From assembly GCF_002904335.1 (NCBI RefSeq), contig NZ_PPHF01000165.1:186001-250000 (forward strand): DNA of 64,000 nt, written 5' to 3'. Source of the DNA: Amycolatopsis sp. CA-126428. Lineage in GTDB: Bacteria; Actinomycetota; Actinomycetes; Mycobacteriales; Pseudonocardiaceae. The notes beneath the pieces were generated by a model. The model saw only the letters and a program-made list of their open reading frames with translations, made no database searches and was not told the DNA's origin. This document shows positions 7,684 to 16,711 of the stretch, piece after piece. Every line of letters begins with the position of its first letter. Position 1 is the first letter of the stretch. The position numbers and the translations under genes were made by a program.

Positions 7684-9998
7684 GGTTCGGCCCGGACCGG
7701 TTCGAGCCGCACGACGATCGCCTTCGACACCGGCGTGTTCGACTTGTCGGCCACCGAGTCCAGCGGCACCAGCGCGTTCGCCTCCGGGAAGTACGCAGCC
7801 GCGCAGCCGCGGGCGGTCGGGTACGCGACGACCCGGAACGCCGCCGCGCGGCGGTCCGGGTCGTCGCGCCACTCGGAGACCAGGTCGACCATGACCCCGT
7901 CGGCCAGGCCGAGCGCCGCGAGGTCGTCCGGGTTCACCAGCACGACGCGGCGGGCGTTCTCGATCCCGCGGTAGCGGTCCGAGAGCCCGTAGATCGTGGT
8001 GTTGTACTGGTCGTGGCTGCGCATCGTCTGCAGCAGCAGCCGGCCCGCGGGGACCTGCGGGTATTCGAGCTCCGAAACCGTGAAGTTGCCCTTGCCGTTC
8101 GCGGTCCCGGTGAACTCGCGGGAGTCGCGCGGGGCGTGCGGCAGCACGAAGCCGTCCGGCTCGCGGACGCGGGCGTTGTAGTCGTGGCAGCCCGGCACGA
8201 CCCGGGAGATCCGGTCGCGGATCAGGTCGTAGTCGGTCTCGAAGCTGCGCCACGGCACGGCGTGACCCGGCCCGAAGAGCTGCTCCGCCAGCCGGCAGAC
8301 GATGGCGATCTCCGAGAGCAGGTGCTCGCTCGCCGGCTTCAGGCGGCCGCGTGAGGTGTGCACCTGCGACATCGAGTCCTCGACGGTGACGAACTGCTCG
8401 CCGCCGGCCTGGACGTCGCGTTCGGTGCGGCCGAGCGTCGGCAGGACCAGCGCGGTGCGGCCGTGCACGACGTGCGAGCGGTTGAGCTTCGTCGACACGT
8501 GCACGGTCAGCGAGCAGGAGCGCAGCGCCTTCCCGGTCAGCTCCGAGTCCGGCGTCGCCGACGCGAAGTTGCCGCCGACGGCGAAGAACACCTTGCCGCG
8601 GCCGTCACGCATCGCGCGGATCGCGTCGACGGTGTCGAAGCCGTGCTTGCGCGGGACCTCGATGCCGAATTCGCCCGCCAGGGCGTCCAGGAAGGACTGC
8701 GGCATCTTCTCCCAGATGCCCATCGTCCGGTCGCCCTGGACGTTCGAGTGCCCGCGCACCGGGCACAGGCCCGCGCCCGGCTTGCCGATCATCCCGCGCA
8801 CCAGGGCGAGGTTCGCGATCTCCGAGATCGTCGGCACGGCGTGCTTGTGCTGGGTGAGGCCCATCGCCCAGCAGTAGATGGTGCGCTCGGAGGAGGCGAT
8901 CATCCGGGCGACGCGCTCGATCTGCGCGCGGGGGAGGCCGGTCGCGCGCTCGATCTCCGGCCAGTCGATCTCCTGGAGGTGCTTCGCGTAGGCGTCGAAG
9001 CCCTCGGTGACGCGATCGACGAACTCGCGGTCGACGATCGCGCCGGGCGCCTCGGCGTCCCAGGCCAGCAGCAGGTGCCCGACGGCCTGGAACAGCGCCA
9101 GGTCGCCGCCGAGGCGGACCTGGGCGAACTCGTCGGCCAGCGGGGTGCCCTTGCCGACGACGCCGCGGACGTTCTGCGGGTTCTTGAACCGCATCAGCCC
9201 GGCCTCGGGCAGCGGGTTGACGGCGATGATCTTCGCGCCGCGGCCCTTGGCCTCCTCGAGCGCCGAGAGCATCCGCGGGTGGTTGGTGCCCGGGTTCTGC
9301 CCGACGACGACGATGAGGTCGGCCTGGTGGATGTCGGCCAGGCTGACCGAGCCCTTGCCGACGCCGGTGGTGGCCGACAGCGCCGCGCCCGAGGACTCGT
9401 GGCACATGTTGGAGCAGTCCGGCAGGTTGTTGGTGCCGAAGGAGCGCACCAGCAGCTGGTAGAGGAACGCGGCCTCGTTGCTGGTGCGGCCGGAGGTGTA
9501 GAAGATCGCTTCGTCCGGCTCGGTCAGCGCCTTGAGCTCGCCCGCGACCAGCTCGAACGCGTCGTCCCAGGAGATCGGTTCGTAGTGCGTCGCGCCTTCG
9601 CGCAGCACGAAGGGCTCGGTGATCCGGCCCTGCTGGCCCAGCCAGTAGTCGGTCTTGGTCTCGAGATCGGCGATCGGGTGGGCGGCGAAGAACTCCCGGC
9701 CCACCCGCCGTTTCGTGGCCTCCTCGGCGACGGCTTTGGCGCCGTTTTCGCAGAACTCGGCCAGCTTGCGCTTCTCGCCGTCGACCTCGCGCGGTTCCGG
9801 CCACGCGCAGCCGGGGCAGTCGAAGCCTTCGCGCTGGTTCAGCAGCCGCAGCGCCTTGATCGTCCGGCCGGTGCCCATCTGCTCGACGCTGCGCGCGAGC
9901 GACACGGCGACACCCGGTATCCCGGCCGCCCAGCCCTTCGGCTTGCCCACCTCGAGGCGGGTTTCGTCCACGTCCTGCGCCGGCGCTTCACGGGTCAT
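7674..9998 (-). CDS. FdhF/YdeP-family molybdopterin oxidoreductase
   Basis: 774 aa, typical of the YdeP-like branch of the formate dehydrogenase alpha-subunit family. The N-terminal FDCPGCAWPEP and the CSNMCHESSG segment are hallmarks, as are SWDDAFELVAGEL, GQNPGTNHPRML and the C-terminal molybdopterin-binding part (LLLQTMRSHDQYNTTIYG). The N-terminal cysteines are fewer than in classical four-cysteine formate dehydrogenases. The physiological substrate of the YdeP branch is not firmly established; acid resistance has been reported for the E. coli member. It may need the FdhD encoded about 5 kb away. It lies 42 bp downstream of the MFS exporter gene, on the same strand. Confidence 0.92.
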   Translation of the reverse strand: MTREAPAQDVDETRLEVGKPKGWAAGIPGVAVSLARSVEQMGTGRTIKALRLLNQREGFDCPGCAWPEPREVDGEKRKLAEFCENGAKAVAEEATKRRVGREFFAAHPIADLETKTDYWLGQQGRITEPFVLREGATHYEPISWDDAFELVAGELKALTEPDEAIFYTSGRTSNEAAFLYQLLVRSFGTNNLPDCSNMCHESSGAALSATTGVGKGSVSLADIHQADLIVVVGQNPGTNHPRMLSALEEAKGRGAKIIAVNPLPEAGLMRFKNPQNVRGVVGKGTPLADEFAQVRLGGDLALFQAVGHLLLAWDAEAPGAIVDREFVDRVTEGFDAYAKHLQEIDWPEIERATGLPRAQIERVARMIASSERTIYCWAMGLTQHKHAVPTISEIANLALVRGMIGKPGAGLCPVRGHSNVQGDRTMGIWEKMPQSFLDALAGEFGIEVPRKHGFDTVDAIRAMRDGRGKVFFAVGGNFASATPDSELTGKALRSCSLTVHVSTKLNRSHVVHGRTALVLPTLGRTERDVQAGGEQFVTVEDSMSQVHTSRGRLKPASEHLLSEIAIVCRLAEQLFGPGHAVPWRSFETDYDLIRDRISRVVPGCHDYNARVREPDGFVLPHAPRDSREFTGTANGKGNFTVSELEYPQVPAGRLLLQTMRSHDQYNTTIYGLSDRYRGIENARRVVLVNPDDLAALGLADGVMVDLVSEWRDDPDRRAAAFRVVAYPTARGCAAAYFPEANALVPLDSVADKSNTPVSKAIVVRLEPVRAEPQP

Positions 9999-10040
9999 GT
10001 GTTCATCGTGCGCCTCGATGATCGCCGGGCGCCACGAGGG

Positions 10041-11429
10041 TCAGGCCTTTTCGGCCCGCAGCCTGCGGTCGGCGACCGTGACCACCAGCAGCAGCCCGCT
10101 GATGACGACCAGCGCGACGGCCAGCCGGTGCAGGCCGGCGGAGTCGGCGTGCGGGCCGTAGCAGAGCGCGATGAGCGTCGAGGCCACGATCGCGCCGAGG
10201 TACTGGGCCGTGCGGAACAGGCCGCTCGCGGTGCCCATCTGCTCGGCGGGTGCCTCGCGGTAGAGCGTCGTCTGGTTCGCGACGCTGGTCAGGCCCTGGG
10301 CGAGGCCGAACAACGCGGCCAGGGCGAGCAGCGCGCCGACCCACGTGCCGTCGTGGACGAGCAGCAGCAGCGCCGAGCCGCCGGCCAGCGCGACGGCCAC
10401 GGTGACCAGCCGCGCCTTGATCCCGGACCCGCGTCCGGAGAAGGCCGCGGCGCAGACGGCGGTGCCCGACATCGGCAGCAGCATCATCCCGGCGGCTTCC
10501 TCGGACAGCCGCCGGGTGGTCTCCAGCCACTGGACGTACCCGAACATGATCGCGTAGATGGCCATGAAGCTCAGCGCCTGCCGCAGGTAGGTCCGCAGGA
10601 TCGCGCCGTTGGCCGCGAGCATCCGCAAGTCGAGGAACGGGGCGTCGCGCCGGAGCTCTACCAGCGTGAACGCGGTCCCGAAGGCGGCGACGACGGCGAG
10701 CAGCCAGACCTCGGCGCCGGGGTCCATCAGGAAGAACAGGAGCGCGAGCAGGGTGGCGGAGAACAGGGCGATGCCGAGCACGTCGATCCGGGTGGCGGTG
10801 CGCTCGCCGCGGTCGTCCTTCGGTACCCCCAGCAGGGCCAGGACCAGCGACAGCCCGGCGAGCGGGATGTTCACCGCGAAGATGGCCGGCCAGCCGAAGA
10901 GGCCGATCAGCAGCCCGCCCAGCGTGGGGCCGATCACCATCACCGTCTGGGCGGACATCGACAGCAGCGACAGCACCCGCGCGGGCACGCCTTGGCCGTG
11001 CGCTTCGGCGTGGTGGCGCAGGACGGCCATCGCGGCCGGGAACCCGGCACACGTGCCGAGGCCGAGGACGACGCGCACACCGGTCAGCCAGCCGACGGAG
11101 ACGGGGATCATGCCCGCGATCCCGGCGACGATCACCAGGCTCGCGCCGCCGAGCAGGACGCGGCGGGCGCCGTGGCGGTCGACCAGCAGGCCGACCACCG
11201 GCTGCCCGACCGCGGTGGCCAGGTAGAGGGCCGAGATCAGCCAGGCGGTCTGCCCGGGGCCGGCGCCGAAGCTCTGCCCGATCGGCACGAGCGCGACGGC
11301 GATGAGCGTGGAGTTGATCGGGTTGAGCACCGCGCCGGCCACCAGCGGGGTGACCAGGCGGGCGCCGAACTTGGCGGGAGCGGTGACGGTGCTCGTGAGG
11401 AACTCCTTCGGTCTTTCAGTGTTGCGCAA
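10041..11429 (-). CDS. MFS drug-efflux transporter (DHA2-like)
   Basis: 462 aa with many membrane helices. VLNPINSTLIAVALVPIGQSF in helix 1, GARRVLLGG after helix 2, and the RVVLGLGTCAGFPAAMAVLR motif fit drug:proton antiporters. The only plausible start is a TTG at 11429, 14 bp inside the 3' end of the marR gene, so translation is probably coupled. Control by the adjacent MarR protein is likely. The exported compound is unknown. Confidence 0.88.
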   Translation of the reverse strand: MRNTERPKEFLTSTVTAPAKFGARLVTPLVAGAVLNPINSTLIAVALVPIGQSFGAGPGQTAWLISALYLATAVGQPVVGLLVDRHGARRVLLGGASLVIVAGIAGMIPVSVGWLTGVRVVLGLGTCAGFPAAMAVLRHHAEAHGQGVPARVLSLLSMSAQTVMVIGPTLGGLLIGLFGWPAIFAVNIPLAGLSLVLALLGVPKDDRGERTATRIDVLGIALFSATLLALLFFLMDPGAEVWLLAVVAAFGTAFTLVELRRDAPFLDLRMLAANGAILRTYLRQALSFMAIYAIMFGYVQWLETTRRLSEEAAGMMLLPMSGTAVCAAAFSGRGSGIKARLVTVAVALAGGSALLLLVHDGTWVGALLALAALFGLAQGLTSVANQTTLYREAPAEQMGTASGLFRTAQYLGAIVASTLIALCYGPHADSAGLHRLAVALVVISGLLLVVTVADRRLRAEKA

Positions 11430-11853
11430 TGCGCTGCAGCAGCGGCAGAGCGCGGGTGACGGCGTCGAGTTCGGCGGGCGACAGCTCGTCGAGCAGGGCC
11501 TGGGCCAGCCACTCGTCGCGGTGCTGCTGGATCCCGCGCACGGTGTCGCGCCCGGCGTCGGACAGGCTGATCACCACGCGCCGCCGGTCGGCCGGATCGG
11601 GCGTGCGGGCGAGGTAGCCGAGCTCGTCGAGGACCCCGAGGGTGGCGGCCATCGACTGCTGCCGCACGTGCTCGGCGGCGGCCAGCTCACCTTGCGTGGC
11701 CGGGCCTTCGCGCAGGAGCCGGTTCAGCACGGCGGACTGCGAGGGTGTCAGGATCCCGGCGTTGTCGACCTGGCGCAGCCGCCGGTGCAGCTGCCCGACG
11801 ACCCCGCGGATCCAGCCGGCGCTCTCGGCGACGTGCGGAGGTACTTCGCCCAT
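11416..11853 (-). CDS. MarR-family transcriptional regulator
   Basis: 145 aa from the ATG at 11853; a GTG two codons upstream is less likely. The winged helix is visible: LTPSQSAVLNRLLREGPATQGELAAAEHVRQQSMAATLGVLDELGYLARTPDPADRRRVVISLS is split here into helices, recognition helix and the DRR wing. TAGACT lies six bases before the ATG and no ribosome binding site is seen, so the mRNA is probably leaderless. An inverted repeat covers this -10, indicating autorepression. It forms an operon with the overlapping MFS exporter gene. Confidence 0.9.
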   Translation of the reverse strand: MGEVPPHVAESAGWIRGVVGQLHRRLRQVDNAGILTPSQSAVLNRLLREGPATQGELAAAEHVRQQSMAATLGVLDELGYLARTPDPADRRRVVISLSDAGRDTVRGIQQHRDEWLAQALLDELSPAELDAVTRALPLLQRIAQH

Positions 11854-11856
11854 ACA

Positions 11857-11885
11857 CACAGTCTAACTGTTCAGTCCAGACTGTG
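11857..11885. promoter_or_regulatory. MarR operator over the leaderless marR promoter
   Basis: Perfect 8-bp arms CACAGTCT (11857-11864) and AGACTGTG (11878-11885) are separated by 13 bp. On the minus strand the -10 TAGACT sits within the start-proximal arm, six bases from the ATG. A repressor bound here would block its own promoter and that of the exporter. Confidence 0.65.
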
Positions 11886-11904
11886 CATCTGGGAGGGGCG
11901 GGAG

Positions 11905-12198
11905 TCAGCCGAAGTACGCGAGTTCGTTGACGCCGAAACCCTGCAGCTGGTGCACGATGATCGCCGCGGCGACCAGGCCGACCACGATGAGCAGGGCCAG
12001 CACGCCCGGCCAGCGGCTGTGCCCGGGCTGCTGGAAACCGCCCGACCGGCGCTCGCGCTTACGGCGCTTCTTCAGGTCCTTCTTCGCGCCCAGCCAGGCG
12101 TCCCGCTGGGCGTGCTTCTGCCAGTCCGGGTTCATCAGGTCCGGGTGCGTCTCGAGGCGCCGGTCGTCCGGATCCTGCGGCTGCTGAGGCTCTGCCAT
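11905..12198 (-). CDS. Small single-pass membrane protein of unknown function
   Basis: 97 aa. The hydrophilic first half is strongly charged (KKDLKKRRKRERR); one helix follows (GVLALLIVVGLVAAAIIVH), then a short outside tail. GGAAGG precedes the ATG at 12198. It is divergent from valS and lies upstream of marR on the same strand. No recognised family; the basic patch before the helix predicts a cytoplasmic N-terminus. Confidence 0.7.
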   Translation of the reverse strand: MAEPQQPQDPDDRRLETHPDLMNPDWQKHAQRDAWLGAKKDLKKRRKRERRSGGFQQPGHSRWPGVLALLIVVGLVAAAIIVHQLQGFGVNELAYFG

Positions 12199-12218
12199 CC
12201 CGAGTGCCTTCCCCCTGG

Positions 12219-12246
12219 GTGACCCGCCGTGACGGGTTCGTAGACT
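12219..12246 (+). promoter_or_regulatory. Leaderless promoter of valS
   Basis: GTGACC (12219-12224) as -35 and TAGACT (12241-12246) as -10 are separated by 16 bp. The -10 ends eight bases before the GTG start of valS, so transcription would begin at or next to the start codon. No T-box-like leader is present. Confidence 0.55.
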
Positions 12247-12254
12247 TGTCCATT

Positions 12255-14876
12255 GTGACCGAGAACGCTCCGCAGCAGACCACCGACCTTCCGGGTGCCT
12301 GGGACCCGGCCGCCGAGGAAGCCCCGATGTACGACCGCTGGGTAGCGGCCGGGTACTTCACGGCCGACGCTTCGTCGGGGAAGCCGCCGTTCTCGATCGT
12401 ACTGCCGCCCCCGAACGTCACCGGCAGCCTGCACATGGGCCACGCCCTCAACCACACGCTGATGGACGCGATGAGCCGCCGTCGTCGCATGCAGGGCTAC
12501 GAAGTGCTGTGGCTGCCGGGCATGGACCACGCGGGCATCGCGACGCAGAACGTCGTCGAGCGCCAGCTGGCCGGCGAGGGCCTTTCGCGCCACGACCTGG
12601 GCCGCGAGAAGTTCGTCGAGCGCGTCTGGGAGTGGAAGGCCGAGTACGGCGGCAAGATCCTCGGCCAGATGAAGCGCCTCGGCGACGGCGTCGACTGGTC
12701 GCGTGAGCGGTTCACCATGGACGAGAACCTGTCGAAGGCCGTCCAGACGGTGTTCAAGAACTTCTTCGACGAGGGCCTGATCTACCGGGCCGAGCGGATC
12801 ATCAACTGGTGCCCGCGCTGCCAGACGGCGCTGTCGGACATCGAGGTCGACCACAACGACGACGACGGCGAGCTCGTGTCGATCCGCTACGGCGACGGCG
12901 ACAACGCCATCGTGGTGGCCACCACCCGCGCCGAGACGATGCTGGGCGACACCGCGGTCGCCGTCCACCCGGACGACGAGCGGTACGCGCACCTGGTCGG
13001 CACCGAGGTCGAGCTGCCGCTGACCGGCCGCCGCATCCCGATCGTGGCCGACAAGCACGTCGACCCGGAGTTCGGCACCGGTGCGGTGAAGGTCACCCCG
13101 GCGCACGACCCGAACGACTTCGAGATCGGCCGCCGGCACGACCTGCCGATGCTGACGATCATGAACGAGCGCGCCGAGATCACCGCGCCGGGGCCGTTCG
13201 AGGGGCTCGACCGGTTCGAGGCGCGGCCGGCGGTCGTCGCGGCGCTGCGCGAGGCCGGCCGGATCGTCGCCGAGAAGCGCCCGTACGTGCACGCCGTCGG
13301 GCACTGCTCGCGCTGCGACACGGTCGTCGAGCCGCGGCTGTCGCTGCAGTGGTGGGTCAAGGTCGAGGAGCTGGCCAAGCTGGCCGGCGACGCGGTCCGC
13401 GACGGCCGCACCAAAATCCACCCGCCGGAGCTGGGCAAGCGCTACTTCGACTGGGTCGACAACATGCACGACTGGACGATTTCGCGCCAGCTGTGGTGGG
13501 GCCACCGCATCCCGCTGTACTACGGCCCGGACGGTGAGGTCGTGTGCGTCGGCCCGGACGAGCAGCCCCCGTCCGGGGAAGGCTGGACGCAGGACCCGGA
13601 CGTGCTGGACACGTGGTTTTCGTCGGGTCTGTGGCCGATGTCGACGCTCGGGTGGCCTTCGTCTTCGGAGGACCTGGCCAAGTTCTACCCGACCAGCGTC
13701 CTGTCGACCGGCTACGACATCCTGTTCTTCTGGGTCGTCCGGATGATGATGTTCGGCGTGCACCAGATGGACGGCAAGCAGCCGTTCGACCACGTGTACC
13801 TGCACGGCCTGATCCGCGACGCCCAGGGCAAGAAGATGTCGAAGTCGCGCGGCAACGTGATCGACCCGCTGGAGTGGATGGACGCGTACGGCGCGGACGC
13901 CACCCGGTTCACCCTGGCCCGCGGCGCCAACCCGGGCGCGGACATGGCCCTGGCCGACGAGTGGGCGGCGGGTTCCCGCAACTTCTGCACGAAGCTGTGG
14001 AACGCGACGAAGTTCGCGATGATGAACGGGGCTTCGGTCGCTTCCGAGTTGCCTCCCGCCGCTTCGCTGACCGAAGCGGACCGCTGGATCCTGGGCCGGC
14101 TCGGCGCGCTGGTGTCCGAAGTGGACGGCCTGTTCGAGGACTTCCAGTTCGCGAAGGTGGCGGGCGCGCTCTACCAGTTCACCTGGAACGAGCTGTGCGA
14201 CTGGTACCTGGAGCTGGCGAAGGTCCAGCTGTACCAGGGCGATGACGCGCGGGTGGCCGCGACCCGCTCGGTGCTGGGCCACGCGCTGGACACGGTGCTG
14301 AGGTTGCTGCACCCGTTCATCCCGTTCATCACGGAGAAGCTCTGGACGGCGCTGACCGGCGGCGAGTCGCTGGTCGTCGCGTCCTGGCCGGTTCCGTTCG
14401 AGGGCTACGCGGATGCTTCGGCCGACGCGCGCATCGCGGACGTCCAGAAGCTGGTGACGGAGATCCGCAGGTTCCGCGCGGACCAGGGCCTCAAGCCGGG
14501 CCAGAAGGTGGCGTCCCGCTTGGCGGGTTACGCGGGCGGCCACGAGCCGGCGATCCGTTCGCTGGTCCGCCTGACCGAGCCGGCGGACGACTTCGCGGCG
14601 AGCGCGTCACTGGAGGTGGCCCTGCCGGACGGCGTGGTGACGGTGGAGCTGGACCTGTCGGGCACGGTCGACGTGGCGGCGGAGCGCAAGCGTCTCCAGA
14701 AGGACCTCGCGGCGGCGGAGAAGGAACTGTCGCAGACCGAGGCCAAGCTGGGCAACGAGGCATTCATCGCGAAGGCCCCGGAGCAGGTGGTGGCGAAGAT
14801 CAAGACCCGCAAGGAGACAGCGGCGGCGGACATCGACCGCATCACGGCTCGCTTGGCGGCGCTCCCGGCTTCCTGA
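12255..14876 (+). CDS. valS: Valyl-tRNA synthetase
   Basis: 873 aa from the GTG at 12255, chosen because a -10 lies eight bases upstream and the N-terminus then matches the family. Charges tRNA-Val in the cytosol. The class I signature HMGH is at residues 60-63 (PPPNVTGSLHMGH), the KMSKS loop near residue 527 (GKKMSKSRGN), and the editing domain lies between them (TTRAETMLGDTAVAVHP). The C-terminus is a charged coiled coil (LDLSGTVDVAAERKRLQKDL and on). A strong terminator follows the stop codon. Start of the conserved valS-folC block. Confidence 0.98.
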   Translation: MTENAPQQTTDLPGAWDPAAEEAPMYDRWVAAGYFTADASSGKPPFSIVLPPPNVTGSLHMGHALNHTLMDAMSRRRRMQGYEVLWLPGMDHAGIATQNVVERQLAGEGLSRHDLGREKFVERVWEWKAEYGGKILGQMKRLGDGVDWSRERFTMDENLSKAVQTVFKNFFDEGLIYRAERIINWCPRCQTALSDIEVDHNDDDGELVSIRYGDGDNAIVVATTRAETMLGDTAVAVHPDDERYAHLVGTEVELPLTGRRIPIVADKHVDPEFGTGAVKVTPAHDPNDFEIGRRHDLPMLTIMNERAEITAPGPFEGLDRFEARPAVVAALREAGRIVAEKRPYVHAVGHCSRCDTVVEPRLSLQWWVKVEELAKLAGDAVRDGRTKIHPPELGKRYFDWVDNMHDWTISRQLWWGHRIPLYYGPDGEVVCVGPDEQPPSGEGWTQDPDVLDTWFSSGLWPMSTLGWPSSSEDLAKFYPTSVLSTGYDILFFWVVRMMMFGVHQMDGKQPFDHVYLHGLIRDAQGKKMSKSRGNVIDPLEWMDAYGADATRFTLARGANPGADMALADEWAAGSRNFCTKLWNATKFAMMNGASVASELPPAASLTEADRWILGRLGALVSEVDGLFEDFQFAKVAGALYQFTWNELCDWYLELAKVQLYQGDDARVAATRSVLGHALDTVLRLLHPFIPFITEKLWTALTGGESLVVASWPVPFEGYADASADARIADVQKLVTEIRRFRADQGLKPGQKVASRLAGYAGGHEPAIRSLVRLTEPADDFAASASLEVALPDGVVTVELDLSGTVDVAAERKRLQKDLAAAEKELSQTEAKLGNEAFIAKAPEQVVAKIKTRKETAAADIDRITARLAALPAS

Positions 14877-14887
14877 GGTTGTGGACG

Positions 14888-14922
14888 AAAGCCCGGCACT
14901 CCCTCGTGGAGTGCCGGGCTTT
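14888..14922. terminator. Intrinsic terminator, valS / LysR gene
   Basis: A perfect 15-bp stem, AAAGCCCGGCACTCC paired with GGAGTGCCGGGCTTT, and a 5-nt loop. The A- and T-containing ends make it usable from both sides. It lies between the convergent valS and LysR genes. Confidence 0.92.
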
Positions 14923-14959
14923 GTCGTACCCCTCCGGTAGCGTGGAAATCGGGGGCTGC

Positions 14960-15847
14960 TCAGTCGGCTTCGGTGGCCCGCGCCGCTTCGATCAACGCCA
15001 CCAGTTCCGGCGTCAGCCGCCGTTCCGAAGACGTCGCCAGGTACGTCGGCATCCGCGGCGAAGGATCCCGAAGCGGCCGGAACACCACGCCCGGCACCGG
15101 CAGCAGGTTCGCGTGCGCCCGGTAGAACACCGTCCAGTGTGGACGGCCGAACCCCAGCGTCCCCAGGGTGTCCTGCGCCGTCGTGAATTCCTTCCCGAGC
15201 ACCGGCTCGAACCCCGCCTCCCGGCAACACGAAACGACCAGGTCGTACAACGGCTGATTCCGCGAAGGCGGACTCAATCGCGCCGGAAGTGACGCCAGTG
15301 AAACGAACGAAACCTCGGAAGACGCAGCCAGTGGATGCGAAGCCGGAAGCGCCACCCAGACCTCGTCCGTCCACAAAGGAGTGAAGTCGAGCCCCGGGGA
15401 AGGCCACGACCCCCGCACGATGGTCGCGTCCAGGGACCCGTCCCGAACCCGCTGAAGCCGCTGAAGAGTCGGCGCGTGGAGCAACTCCAACGAAGCCGAC
15501 GGAGAAAGCCGCGCGAACGCTCCCAGCAAAACCTCCAGCCGGTCGCCCAGACCCTCACTCGTCCCCAACCGCACCAAGGCCCCGGAAGGCCGGAACTCCG
15601 CAACCGAGTCCACCGCCCGGTCCGCCGCCGCCAGCACCGCCCGCGCCTGCGGCAGGAACCGCTGTCCGGCCTCCGTGAGCGCCACCGAGCGCGTCGTCCG
15701 CACGAAAAGCGGCACCTCCAGCTCCCGCTCCAGCCGCCGGACCTGCTGGCTCACCGCCGGCTGGACGATGTGCAGCCGCTCGGCCGCGCGGCCGAAGTGG
15801 AGCTCCTCCGCCACCGTGACGAAATACCTCAGCTGACGCAGCTCCAC
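14960..15847 (-). CDS. LysR-family transcriptional regulator
   Basis: 295 aa from the GTG at 15847, giving the canonical start VELRQLRYFVTVAEELHFGRAAERL. The helix-turn-helix is in residues 1-60 (HIVQPAVSQQVRRLERELEVPLF), followed by a linker helix and a periplasmic-binding-protein-like effector domain. It is divergent from two alpha/beta hydrolase genes that it probably controls. An ATCA-N7-TGAT (T-N11-A) site lies in the gap. Effector unknown. Confidence 0.93.
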   Translation of the reverse strand: MELRQLRYFVTVAEELHFGRAAERLHIVQPAVSQQVRRLERELEVPLFVRTTRSVALTEAGQRFLPQARAVLAAADRAVDSVAEFRPSGALVRLGTSEGLGDRLEVLLGAFARLSPSASLELLHAPTLQRLQRVRDGSLDATIVRGSWPSPGLDFTPLWTDEVWVALPASHPLAASSEVSFVSLASLPARLSPPSRNQPLYDLVVSCCREAGFEPVLGKEFTTAQDTLGTLGFGRPHWTVFYRAHANLLPVPGVVFRPLRDPSPRMPTYLATSSERRLTPELVALIEAARATEAD

Positions 15848-15862
15848 GACCGGCCCCCATTC

Positions 15863-15877
15863 ATCAGGCTTCGTGAT
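15863..15877. promoter_or_regulatory. LysR-type T-N11-A box
   Basis: ATCA-N7-TGAT lies between the LysR gene (start 15847) and the first hydrolase gene (start 15927). It matches the general LysR binding pattern T-N11-A within an inverted repeat and is placed where autoregulation and divergent activation are usual. Confidence 0.5.
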
Positions 15878-15926
15878 CAGTGTAGGAGCGGACTGCTCAT
15901 CGAAGCCGCCGGTCGCGAGCGGTTCC

Positions 15927-16700
15927 ATGACCGGCATGCCCTCCTTGGACGTCAACGGAACCCGTCTCCACTACGAAGACGCCGGCACCGGCCCCGCGCT
16001 GCTGCTCCTGCACGGCTGGGGGACCAGCGGGCGCGTCTGGCACTCGTGCCTGCCCGATCTGGTGGGCGACCACCGCGTCGTCACCCTCGACTGGCGCGGG
16101 TGCGGCCGCTCGGACCACCCCGCCGACGGCAACACCATCGCCGGTGTCACGGCCGACCTCGTGCGGACGATCGAGGCGCTGCGGATCAAGCCCACCGTCG
16201 TCGGGTCCAGCATCGGCGGCCTCTTCGCCACCGAGCTCGCCCTCGCCCGGCCGGACCTGGTCGAACGCGTCGTCGCGGTCGACAGCCCGGGGTACTGGCC
16301 GAGCACCGGCATGCTCGACCAGGTCCTTGACCTGCGCAAACAGCTGGTCGACGACCGGGCCGGCACGCTGGCCGGCTGGGTGCCGGACTGGTTCGCGCCC
16401 GGCGCCGCGCGCGAGCTCGTCGAGTGGACCGTCCGCCAGCTGCTCGACTCCGGCGCCTACATCGACGAGCTGTTCACCGAATGCACCACCTACGACCCGC
16501 GGCCGCGGCTCAAGGACCTCGCCGTCCCGATCACCTACCTGCACGGCGAGCTGGACGCCCAGATCCCGCTCGAAGTGCCGCGCAGCTGCGCCGCGGCGAC
16601 CCCCGGCGCGCGCGTGCACGTGCTCGCCGGCTGCGGGCACGTGCCGCACCAGGAAAACCCGCGCGCGTTCACCGCCGCGCTCCGGACCATCGCCGCCTGA
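15927..16700 (+). CDS. Alpha/beta hydrolase
   Basis: 257 aa from the ATG at 15927; the ATG three codons on is also possible. The alpha/beta fold is clear: LLLLHGWGTSGRVW for the oxyanion region, nucleophile S95 in GSSIGG, acid in HGELDAQIP and base in AGCGHVPHQENP. No signal peptide, so it acts in the cytosol. It is followed 11 bp later by a second, related hydrolase, making an operon that diverges from a LysR regulator. Esterase, lactonase or C-C hydrolase activities are all possible. Confidence 0.88.
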   Translation: MTGMPSLDVNGTRLHYEDAGTGPALLLLHGWGTSGRVWHSCLPDLVGDHRVVTLDWRGCGRSDHPADGNTIAGVTADLVRTIEALRIKPTVVGSSIGGLFATELALARPDLVERVVAVDSPGYWPSTGMLDQVLDLRKQLVDDRAGTLAGWVPDWFAPGAARELVEWTVRQLLDSGAYIDELFTECTTYDPRPRLKDLAVPITYLHGELDAQIPLEVPRSCAAATPGARVHVLAGCGHVPHQENPRAFTAALRTIAA

Positions 16701-16711
16701 AGGGGACAACC

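Noticed and set aside
12135..14543. Long open frame antisense to valS (about 800 codons)
   Set aside because: Arginine/alanine/valine-rich composition typical of high-GC shadow frames; valS motifs on the other strand are intact.
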